Part shown: positions 1 to 5,902 of the stretch, one piece after another | Numbering within the stretch: the stretch's first letter is position 1 | Layout of the letters: every line of letters begins with the position of its first letter | NCBI GenBank assembly: GCA_002714815.1 | Contig: PAYI01000040.1 | Coordinates: 82,165-91,081, forward strand | Source of the DNA: Flavobacteriaceae bacterium | Lineage (GTDB): Bacteria > Bacteroidota > Bacteroidia > Flavobacteriales > Flavobacteriaceae | Direction: 5' to 3' | Length of the DNA: 8,917 bases | Notes under the pieces: model-generated | The model's database searches: none | Told to the model about the DNA's origin: nothing | What the model saw: only the letters and a program-made list of their open reading frames with translations | Made by a program: the position numbers and the translations under genes

Positions 1-380
1 AAAATATTGATAAATGGGGCTTGCCTACAGTTACCTTTGATGCGACCATCAAAGAAAACGAACTCAACATGCGTAAAGATATGCAACAACAAGCAGTTGA
101 AATGCTTGAAAATGCTGGGTTTAAAGATGTAAAAGGGCGTGATGGAGATTACGCATTAGGTTTGGGAATCCATGAAATGGGTACGGCACGAATGGGGCGT
201 GACTCTAAGACCTCAGTACTAAATAAACATAATCAAATACATGAGGTTCCAAATGTCTTTGTTACTGATGGAGCCGCAATGACTTCCTCAAGCAATGTAA
301 ATCCTTCTTTAACCTATATGGCGTTAACAGCCCGTGCTGCTGATTTTGCAATTAAAGAATTGAAAAAAATGAACTTGTAA
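1..380 (+). CDS. GMC-family flavin oxidoreductase, C-terminal part (5' end outside window)
   Basis: The reading frame is already open at the left edge (first full codon at base 3) and gives 125 residues ending in TAA. This is the C-terminal domain of the glucose-methanol-choline oxidoreductase family. It has HEMGTARMG (active-site His codon at 171-173) and VTDGAAMTSSSNVNPSLTYM (active-site Asn codon at 300-302), followed by the ALTARAADFAI helix. In this family that His and Asn act on the hydroxyl group being oxidised by FAD. The FAD-binding N-terminus lies outside the window. The next gene starts 10 bases downstream and encodes a gluconate 2-dehydrogenase subunit 3-like protein, so this is probably the large catalytic subunit of a periplasmic sugar or polyol dehydrogenase. 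Glucoside 3-dehydrogenase or gluconate/sorbitol dehydrogenase are possible, but the substrate cannot be read from this fragment. Family assignment is firm; the role is inferred. Confidence 0.93.
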   Translation, partial: NIDKWGLPTVTFDATIKENELNMRKDMQQQAVEMLENAGFKDVKGRDGDYALGLGIHEMGTARMGRDSKTSVLNKHNQIHEVPNVFVTDGAAMTSSSNVNPSLTYMALTARAADFAIKELKKMNL

Positions 381-390
381 AATAGTAAAA

Positions 391-1005
391 ATGAACAGAA
401 GAAAAGCATTAAAAAATATTGGAACAGGTATTGGAACTATAGCAATTACACCTTCACTGGTTAGTCTTATTCAAAGTTGTCAGAATGATGCTACCCAAAA
501 ATTAGTTACTTTTTCAAGCACCCAATTTAAGTTTATTTCAAAATTAATGGATATTATTATTCCAAAAACTTCTACCCCAGGAGCTATTGAATTAAATTTA
601 AATAGGTTTGTTGATTTATATATAAATGAGGTTTGGGAACAAGACGTAAAATTAATATTCCTAAAAGGCTTAGATAAATGTTTAAATGGCATACCAAATA
701 TTGAGACAGAAAGCTTAAAACAATTATTAGATAAAAATTTAAAAATCGACAAGGATACCTCAGAAAAGTATAATGATTTAATATCTGAATACCAAGATCA
801 AATCGAATTAGGGAATAAAGCTTCTATTGATAAAAATATTTTAGATTATGTCTTTTTTAAAAAATTAAGGGATCTAACAGTTATGTCTTTTAAAATTAAT
901 GAGTACGTCGCAAAAAATTTATTGGCTTATTCACCAATACCTGGAGATTACAAAGGGTGTGTTGGCCTAGAAGAAACTACAGGCGGAAAAGCTTGGTCTC
1001 TTTAA
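391..1005 (+). CDS. Gluconate 2-dehydrogenase subunit 3 family protein (Tat-type signal, possible lipoprotein)
   Basis: This 204-residue protein is the small-subunit partner of a GMC dehydrogenase. Its N-terminus NRRKALKNIG has a twin-arginine export motif, then a short hydrophobic stretch ending in LIQSC. Cys30 could be lipidated, although Gln at -2 is not a textbook lipobox. Family features are IIPKTSTPGA (about 55-64), a hydrophobic FFKKLRDLTVMSF segment (155-167), and the C-terminal YSPIPGDYKGC (180-190) followed by GGKAWSL. In related dehydrogenases this subunit is needed for export and maturation of the FAD subunit, which usually has no signal peptide of its own and is carried across by the Tat system. 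The gene starts 10 bases after the GMC stop with an A-rich leader, so the two are probably co-transcribed. No cytochrome c subunit follows on this strand; one could lie upstream of the window. Confidence 0.88.
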   Translation: MNRRKALKNIGTGIGTIAITPSLVSLIQSCQNDATQKLVTFSSTQFKFISKLMDIIIPKTSTPGAIELNLNRFVDLYINEVWEQDVKLIFLKGLDKCLNGIPNIETESLKQLLDKNLKIDKDTSEKYNDLISEYQDQIELGNKASIDKNILDYVFFKKLRDLTVMSFKINEYVAKNLLAYSPIPGDYKGCVGLEETTGGKAWSL

Positions 1006-1068
1006 AGTTAAAAACCTAATAGAAAGATTTTTTTACAAAAAAGTTGTTAATGCTTAATTAAATATAAC

Positions 1069-1091
1069 TATAGTAAACCTTTTTTACTATA
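1069..1091. terminator. Weak AT-rich hairpin between convergent genes, possible bidirectional terminator
   Basis: TATAGTAAA (1069-1077) and TTTACTATA (1083-1091) form a perfect 9-bp inverted repeat around a 5-base loop. It lies in the 107-base gap between the dehydrogenase small subunit and the convergent azurin gene, where a shared terminator would be expected. Only one pair is G-C, so the stem is weak and there is no strong U-tract right after it. The rest of the gap is plain AT-rich DNA with no other feature I can support. Confidence 0.3.
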
Positions 1092-1112
1092 TAAATTATA
1101 TCCAATATGTTT

Positions 1113-1595
1113 CTATTTTACAATTAATTTTCCTTTCATTAGTTGCCAGTGACCTGGAAATGAACAAATAAAAGTATAATAACCCTTTTTAGGTGCTTCG
1201 AAAGTAATTGTATCACTCTCACCACCACCTAGTAATTTTGTATAAGCTAAGATTTCATCTCCCTCGGGAATGTATTCCGTTTTGTATGCTTGAGCAGCTT
1301 TCAATGCAAATTTTGCTACATCAACGTCGGATTTTAGTAAAACAAAATTATGTCCCATTCCCCTTTTCCCAAATTTGCCAGTGTGATTTAAGGTAAGAGT
1401 TATTGTAGACCCTGCATTGACTAATAACATATTTTGATCAAATTTCATTGTGTCATTAGAATTCAATACTATTTCAGTCTTGAACTTATCATCTGATTTT
1501 TTTTTATTAGTTGGATTAACTGATTTTTTTGTGTTATTTTCTGCACATCCAGCTATTAATGAAGAAATAAGGTAAACTATTAGTAACTTTCTCAT
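1113..1595 (-). CDS. azu: Azurin-like type I copper lipoprotein
   Basis: This 160-residue protein is a small blue-copper electron carrier of the azurin/cupredoxin family. The N-terminus is a lipoprotein signal (KLLIVYLISSLIAGC, lipid anchor at Cys17), followed by a Lys/Asn/Ser-rich linker to about residue 38 and then the beta-barrel domain. All copper ligands of azurin can be placed: His82 in MGHNF, and Cys144, His149 and Met153 in CSFPGHWQLMKG, with the azurin spacing C-x4-H-x3-M. Gly81 next to His82 matches the azurin carbonyl ligand. The only other cysteine is the lipidated one, so the disulfide of classical Pseudomonas azurin is absent. It is probably tethered to a membrane on the periplasmic side and shuttles electrons between respiratory proteins. 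It converges on the GMC dehydrogenase pair and diverges from the thioesterase gene. Partners are unknown; a link to the dehydrogenase is only inference. Confidence 0.92.
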   Translation of the reverse strand: MRKLLIVYLISSLIAGCAENNTKKSVNPTNKKKSDDKFKTEIVLNSNDTMKFDQNMLLVNAGSTITLTLNHTGKFGKRGMGHNFVLLKSDVDVAKFALKAAQAYKTEYIPEGDEILAYTKLLGGGESDTITFEAPKKGYYTFICSFPGHWQLMKGKLIVK

Positions 1596-1600
1596 AATTT

Positions 1601-1620
1601 TTTTTGTAAAAATACAAAAA
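1601..1620. promoter_or_regulatory. Perfect 8-bp inverted repeat in divergent intergenic region (possible operator)
   Basis: TTTTTGTA-AAAA-TACAAAAA is a perfect 20-base palindromic element with a 4-base spacer. It sits in the only 44 bases separating the divergent azurin and thioesterase starts, 5 bases from the azurin ATG and 19 bases from the thioesterase ATG. It could be a dimeric regulator site acting on both genes, or a hairpin in the azurin leader RNA. The AT-rich composition makes chance palindromes more likely. I see no convincing flavobacterial TTG/TAnnTTTG promoter pair around it. Confidence 0.35.
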
Positions 1621-1639
1621 CGTTAATCGTATAAAAAAT

Positions 1640-2119
1640 ATGTTTTTAAAAGAATTTGAAATCCGGTGGAATGATTTAGACGCCAACAGGCATCTGGCTA
1701 ATGTAACTTATTTAAGTTATGCTAGTGAAACTCGTATGGCATTTTTACAAAAAATGGGTATGTCACACGCTTATTTAAATAATTTGGAAATTGGTCCTAT
1801 TGTTTTTAATGAGCAGCTTTTTTATTTTAAAGAAGTGCTCCCTGATGATACTATTCGTGTATCATTTGAACTAGCAGCAATGAGTAAGGATGGAACTTTT
1901 TTTGAATTTGAGCATAACTACTTTAATAATAAGGGAGAAAATGTAGCCCGTTGTGAAATGATGGGAGGATGGATGAATTTAAAAACAAGGAAACTTACAA
2001 ATTTACCTAGTAAGATTTTAAAAGGGTTTCAATCTTCTTATAAAACTGAAGCCTATAGAGAAATTACATCTAAAGACTCAAGAAGATGGAATAAAAACCC
2101 AAAAAATTTAACTAAATGA
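1640..2119 (+). CDS. Acyl-CoA thioesterase, 4HBT/YbgC-like hotdog fold
   Basis: This 159-residue single-domain hotdog protein would hydrolyse an acyl-CoA or acyl-ACP thioester in the cytoplasm. The signature IRWNDLDANRHLANVTYLSY at 8-27 matches the 4HBT motif; Asp14 lines up with the catalytic Asp17 of Pseudomonas 4-hydroxybenzoyl-CoA thioesterase, and His18/Asn21 fit the GHxxN position. The remainder fits the family's central beta-sheet (for example GTFFEFEHNYFNNKGENVAR). There is no signal peptide. The ATG at 1640 places the motif at the normal distance from the N-terminus and follows an A-rich leader. The stop is one base before the M20 peptidase start, so the two are very likely co-transcribed and translationally coupled, but no shared pathway is evident. 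Fold and class are clear; the substrate is unknown. Confidence 0.87.
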   Translation: MFLKEFEIRWNDLDANRHLANVTYLSYASETRMAFLQKMGMSHAYLNNLEIGPIVFNEQLFYFKEVLPDDTIRVSFELAAMSKDGTFFEFEHNYFNNKGENVARCEMMGGWMNLKTRKLTNLPSKILKGFQSSYKTEAYREITSKDSRRWNKNPKNLTK

Positions 2120-2120
2120 T

Positions 2121-3410
2121 ATGTGTATAAATTTTAATAGATTTTTCTCTTTCTTTTTTTTAACAACAAGCATAACTTTTGCTCAAGAAGAAGCTCAAAT
2201 AAATGAAAAGTATATAAAGAAGATAGAACGCTTAGCAAGAAATAATAAAATAAAAAAGGCATTCATCACGATTAAAAAACTTGAGTCTGTAACCATACAA
2301 CGTCATATAAAACTCACTGAAATTGAGGCACCACCTTTTAAAGAAGTAAAAAGAGCTATAGCTTTTGCTGATTATTTCAAACAGCTTGGAATGGATTCAG
2401 TATGGATAGATAAAGAAGGGAATGTTTTGGGCTTATTTAGGGGGAGTGAAGGAAAAAGAACTGTAGCGTTAGATGCCCATTTAGATACAGTTTTTCCCGA
2501 AGGAACTAATGTTGAAGTACAAATAAGAAAAGACACACTTTATGCTCCTGGTATAGGTGATGACACTAGAGGTTTAGCGGTCCTTTTAACAATATTGGAA
2601 ACACTAAAAAAAACAGAAATTCAGCCCAAAGACAACATTCTTTTTATAGGTTCAGTTGGAGAAGAAGGATTAGGAGACCTTAGAGGTATAAAATATTTAT
2701 TTAGAGATAAAGGGCTTGAGATAGACAGTTGGATTGCAATAGATGGAAATTATATTGGGAAGATTATTAATAAAGCATTGGGATCTTACCGGTATCGAGT
2801 GAGCTATAAAGGCCAAGGAGGGCATTCATGGGGTGCTTTTGGTTTAGCAAATCCTCATCACGCTCTGGGAGAGGCAATAAGCAATTTTGTAAATATGGCC
2901 AATCAATATATCTATAAAGGACCTAAGACTAGCTATAATGTGGGAGTTATTCATGGAGGAACCTCAATTAACTCAATTCCATTTGAATCTGCTATGCAAA
3001 TTGATATTCGTTCTTTAAAACCATCACGTCTGGAACATATGGAAACCCTTTTAAAAAAGGCGACCCAAAAAGCTTTAGATCATCAAAATAGGATTAAAAC
3101 AAAAGGTCCAAATTTGATTTTAAAAATAGACAAAATAGGGAATCGCCCTTCCGGGGAATTATCAGATTCACTTGCTTTGGTACAAAGGGCTCTAGCTGCA
3201 GCCTCTTATTTTAATGTTACACCTACTTTAGCCAGGGGATCTACTAATTCTAATATTCCAATTTCAAAAGGAATACCTTCTGTTACTCTTGGCGCAGGGG
3301 GAAAGGGTGGTAATGTACATTCATTTGACGAATGGTGGATCAATAAAGAAGGCTTTAAAGCCATTCAGTTTTCTTTATTGATTTTGCTTTCTGAAACTGG
3401 GATGGAATGA
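2121..3410 (+). CDS. Exported M20-family zinc metallopeptidase
   Basis: This 429-residue protein is a dinuclear-zinc amino- or carboxypeptidase of the M20/M25/M40 family. A Sec signal peptide (FFSFFFLTTSITFA) ends at about residue 21, before QEE, so the enzyme acts in the periplasm or outside the cell. Metal and catalytic residues can be placed: His120 and Asp122 in HLDTVF, Asp147 in GIGDDTRG, Glu181 (general base) and Glu182 in GEEGLGD, Asp208 in IDGN, and His400 in NVHSFDEW. His235 in GGHSWG is the conserved His of the lid/dimerisation domain (about 220-325). The catalytic set is complete, so it should be active; specificity (dipeptide, tripeptide or acyl-amino acid) cannot be told. The ATG is one base after the thioesterase TGA. 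The last 46 bases, coding the final helix, overlap the 3' end of the convergent transporter gene. Confidence 0.92.
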   Translation: MCINFNRFFSFFFLTTSITFAQEEAQINEKYIKKIERLARNNKIKKAFITIKKLESVTIQRHIKLTEIEAPPFKEVKRAIAFADYFKQLGMDSVWIDKEGNVLGLFRGSEGKRTVALDAHLDTVFPEGTNVEVQIRKDTLYAPGIGDDTRGLAVLLTILETLKKTEIQPKDNILFIGSVGEEGLGDLRGIKYLFRDKGLEIDSWIAIDGNYIGKIINKALGSYRYRVSYKGQGGHSWGAFGLANPHHALGEAISNFVNMANQYIYKGPKTSYNVGVIHGGTSINSIPFESAMQIDIRSLKPSRLEHMETLLKKATQKALDHQNRIKTKGPNLILKIDKIGNRPSGELSDSLALVQRALAAASYFNVTPTLARGSTNSNIPISKGIPSVTLGAGGKGGNVHSFDEWWINKEGFKAIQFSLLILLSETGME

Positions 3411-4297
3411 TTTCTACTTTTTTTTGAAACCAAATATACTCCTATAAAGACCAAAAGACAAGCAATGATTTTCACACTGTCCAAAATATCATTTCCTGTG
3501 ATAACTGCATATAATATAGTGATTAATGGCTGTAAATAGGTAAAGGCACCGATGGTTGTCGGATTAAGTGTTTTCAATGCATATACATTTAGCATATAGG
3601 TTAAAAAAGTTGTTCCTACAACAACAAATCCCATACGCCAAATGGCCTCAAATGGGAGAGTACTCCATGATACTTCAATAAATTCAGAGTATGTTATTGG
3701 GAAAGTATAAAACACTCCAATCAAAAACATCCATTTCATTAGATTAATTGTACTGTATTTTTTTGTAAGTGTTTTTACAATAACAAGGTAAGCTCCAAAA
3801 CTAATGGCATTTATCAAGAGCATGGTATTTCCTAAAGTAATATTTGGGGCATTGATTACTTTAGTAGAATTACCATAAAGAATTAAAATAATTGCTCCAG
3901 TAAATCCTAAAATAATTCCTATTAATTTAAAAAGCGTGAGTTTTTCTTTTAGGAAAAAGGCAGAAAGTACAAGAATAATAATAGGTGTTAACGTTACTAT
4001 TACTCCACTATTAATTGGTGTTGATAGTTGTAATCCTTTGAAGAACATTAACATATTAATGCACATACCGAAAAAAGCAGCTATTGCAATTCTGAAATAA
4101 TCTTTTCTTTTAATAGTCTCACTTGGGGTAAAGAGACTTATTGACCAAAACAAAACACTAGCTCCCATTACACGAAGCATTATAAAACCAAAAGGGCCTA
4201 TATAATGAGGCATAACCACTTTAGCAATGGTATGGTTTAGGCCGTAAATGGATGTTGCACCAAAAGCAGCAAACAGTGCAAGAAGTCTACTGTTCAT
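3365..4297 (-). CDS. EamA/DMT-family transporter (10 TM)
   Basis: This 310-residue inner-membrane protein of the drug/metabolite transporter superfamily has two EamA repeats. About ten hydrophobic segments can be drawn, near 7-28, 35-55, 67-88, 97-115, 125-142, 155-175, 186-203, 218-238, 248-268 and 274-291. Repeat signatures are visible, such as LSTPINSGVIVTLTPIIILV with FFLKEKLTLFKLIGIILG in the first half, and NPTTIGAFTYLQPLITILYA with the closing GVYLV helix in the second. Such proteins export amino acids, nucleosides or other small metabolites; the substrate is not predictable. Its ATG lies within the last 11 bases of the upstream ArsC-like gene (4287-4297), which suggests coupled translation. 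The hydrophilic tail after about residue 293 is encoded in the 46-base overlap with the convergent peptidase gene and looks dispensable. Confidence 0.92.
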   Translation of the reverse strand: MNSRLLALFAAFGATSIYGLNHTIAKVVMPHYIGPFGFIMLRVMGASVLFWSISLFTPSETIKRKDYFRIAIAAFFGMCINMLMFFKGLQLSTPINSGVIVTLTPIIILVLSAFFLKEKLTLFKLIGIILGFTGAIILILYGNSTKVINAPNITLGNTMLLINAISFGAYLVIVKTLTKKYSTINLMKWMFLIGVFYTFPITYSEFIEVSWSTLPFEAIWRMGFVVVGTTFLTYMLNVYALKTLNPTTIGAFTYLQPLITILYAVITGNDILDSVKIIACLLVFIGVYLVSKKSRNHSIPVSESKINKEN

Positions 4298-4643
4298 TCA
4301 AAAAAGCTTTTGCTTGCGCAATTATTTTTACTGAATTACCAACAAAAATATGTTCATCATAAAGTAAGATAGGACGTTTTAAAAAAGTGTAATGTTCCAA
4401 TAAAAGATTTTTGTAGTCTTCTTCTTTAAGTTTTCGATCTTTTAAATTACGTTGTTTGTATAGCTGTGCACGCTTATTGATTAACTCTTCATAACTCCCC
4501 ACTTTTTCTAATAATATTTCTAATTGCACTGAAGTAAGGGGATTTTTTTTGATTTCTATTTGGCTAATGGATTCTTTTATTGCAAGTTCTTTTATAATTC
4601 GCTTACAAGTATCACAACTATTTAAATAGTATAATACACGCAT
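4287..4643 (-). CDS. ArsC/Spx-fold thioredoxin-like protein with CxxC
   Basis: This protein has 118 residues from the chosen start. It belongs to the ArsC/Spx/YffB family (thioredoxin-like fold). MRVLYYLNSCDTCKRI gives a redox CxxC at Cys10-Cys13, and FLKRPILLYDEHIFVGNS near the C-terminus holds the conserved Arg-Pro. The frame is open to an ATG at 4676, but that adds 11 residues (MIFLCKIKNTQ) before the first beta-strand; homologues normally begin just before the YYL strand, and a weak promoter-like box overlaps the extension, so I prefer 4643. Automatic pipelines would call this 'arsenate reductase', but the CDTC motif and lack of other ars genes do not prove arsenate reduction. Spx-like regulation or a glutathione/thiol redox role are alternatives. 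It overlaps the DMT transporter start by 11 bases, so the two are co-expressed. Confidence 0.87.
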   Translation of the reverse strand: MRVLYYLNSCDTCKRIIKELAIKESISQIEIKKNPLTSVQLEILLEKVGSYEELINKRAQLYKQRNLKDRKLKEEDYKNLLLEHYTFLKRPILLYDEHIFVGNSVKIIAQAKAFLNEQ

Positions 4644-4662
4644 TTGGGTATTTTTAATTTTA

Positions 4663-4689
4663 CAAAGAAAAATCATTTTTATTTAACAA
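4663..4689 (-). promoter_or_regulatory. Candidate flavobacterial-type promoter for the ArsC-like/DMT pair
   Basis: On the minus strand TTG (4689-4687) is followed after 16 bases by TTTCTTTG (4670-4663), one mismatch from the Bacteroidota -7 consensus TAnnTTTG. Transcription would begin about 5-7 bases later and leave a short leader before the ATG at 4643. The spacer is slightly short and the region is AT-rich, so the call is weak. Confidence 0.25.
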
Positions 4690-4722
4690 CATAGGTTTTG
4701 CATAAAATCAAATACCTTTACA

Positions 4723-5892
4723 ATGGCCAAAAAGAAACACATGAAAGATAAACTTCATTTTAATAGTGCTACTATCCATGGGGGACAGACTCCTGAGAAA
4801 GCTTATGGAGCGGTAATGCCACCGATTTATCAAACCTCTACCTATGCTCAGACTACTCCTGGTGGCCATCAAGGATTTGAATATAGTAGAACCCACAACC
4901 CTACAAGGAAAGCTTTGGAAAAATCTTTTGCTAGTATTGAAGCTGGAAAATATGGGTTTGCATTTGGGTCAGGTTTAGCTGCTATGGATGCTATATTAAA
5001 GCTCCTTAAACCAGGTGATGAAATAATTTCTACAGATGACCTTTATGGAGGATCTTACCGTTTATTCACGAAAATTTTTAAAGATTTTGGACTAGGATTT
5101 CACTTTGTTCCTATGAACAACACAGAACATATTTCTGCAGCAATTAACGATAAAACAAAATTGATTTGGGTAGAAACTCCAACTAATCCGATGATGAATA
5201 TTATTGACATTAAGGCAATAGTTGAGTTAATAAGAGGGAAAGACATTTTAATTGCAGTTGACAATACATTTGCCTCTTCATACATTCAGCAACCATTAAC
5301 TATGGGGGCAGATATTGTAATGCATTCAGCAACAAAGTACCTTGCAGGACACTCAGATGTTGTTTTAGGGGCTTTGGTAGTAAAAGAGTTAAAACTTGCA
5401 GAACGTATTGGCTTTATACAAAATGCAAGTGGAGCTATTTGTGGTCCAATGGACAGTTATCTTACTCTTAGAGGAATAAAAACATTACATGTTCGTATGC
5501 AAAGACATTGTGAGAATGCCGCCATAATAGCTAATTTTTTAAATGAAAATTCTAGAATCCAAAAAGTTTATTGGCCAGGTTTTGAATTCCATCCCAATCA
5601 TAATGTTGCCAAAAGTCAAATGAAAGATTTTGGAGGTATGTTGTCTTTTATTACAAAAGGAGCTGATTATGAGTCAGCGATTAAAATCGTAGAACGTTTA
5701 AAATTATTTACCCTGGCTGAATCTCTAGGAGGTGTTGAGAGTCTAGCGGGTCATCCTGCCAGTATGACCCATGCATCTATTCCAAAAGAGCAGCGAGAAA
5801 AAAGTGGATTAGTAGATGCATTAATTAGGCTAAGTGTAGGGATTGAGGATGTGCGAGATTTAATTGCTGATTTAAAACAAGCGATAGGTTAA
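4723..5892 (+). CDS. metB: Cystathionine gamma-synthase/lyase, PLP-dependent (trans-sulfuration)
   Basis: This 389-residue cytosolic enzyme belongs to the Cys/Met-metabolism PLP family and is full length for it. Landmarks are Tyr54 and Arg56 in EYSRTHNPTR (phosphate contacts from the partner subunit), Tyr108 in DDLYGGS (stacks on PLP), Asp180 in AVDNTFAS, Ser202/Thr204 and the Schiff-base Lys205 in HSATKYLAGHSD, LAESLGGVESLAGHP at 331-345, and Arg369 in LIRLSVGIED (substrate carboxylate). It would join an activated homoserine ester to cysteine to give cystathionine (synthase), or split cystathionine to cysteine (lyase); sequence alone does not separate these well, and flavobacterial relatives are usually called synthase. 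A second ATG at 4741 (MKDKLHF...), with an A-rich AAAAAGAAACAC leader, may be the true start. It probably heads an operon with lpxH (10 bases downstream) and hflX. No SAM riboswitch is visible. Confidence 0.9.
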   Translation: MAKKKHMKDKLHFNSATIHGGQTPEKAYGAVMPPIYQTSTYAQTTPGGHQGFEYSRTHNPTRKALEKSFASIEAGKYGFAFGSGLAAMDAILKLLKPGDEIISTDDLYGGSYRLFTKIFKDFGLGFHFVPMNNTEHISAAINDKTKLIWVETPTNPMMNIIDIKAIVELIRGKDILIAVDNTFASSYIQQPLTMGADIVMHSATKYLAGHSDVVLGALVVKELKLAERIGFIQNASGAICGPMDSYLTLRGIKTLHVRMQRHCENAAIIANFLNENSRIQKVYWPGFEFHPNHNVAKSQMKDFGGMLSFITKGADYESAIKIVERLKLFTLAESLGGVESLAGHPASMTHASIPKEQREKSGLVDALIRLSVGIEDVRDLIADLKQAIG

Positions 5893-5902
5893 TTACCACT
5901 AA

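Noticed and set aside
1..20. Possible start of the first gene at the TTG at base 21
   Set aside because: The frame stays open to the window edge and the sequence continues as GMC domain, so this is an interior codon of a truncated gene.
480..752. Minus-strand open frame of 90 codons inside the dehydrogenase small subunit
   Set aside because: It is antisense to a gene with clear family motifs, has no recognisable domain, and is a by-product of AT-rich codons.
4644..4676. Longer ArsC-like protein starting at 4676
   Set aside because: The 11 extra residues precede the normal family N-terminus and overlap the best promoter-like box, so the ATG at 4643 is preferred.
4644..4722. SAM riboswitch upstream of the cystathionine enzyme
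   Set aside because: The divergent gap is only 79 bases and has no stem-junction or pseudoknot pattern of a known SAM riboswitch class.
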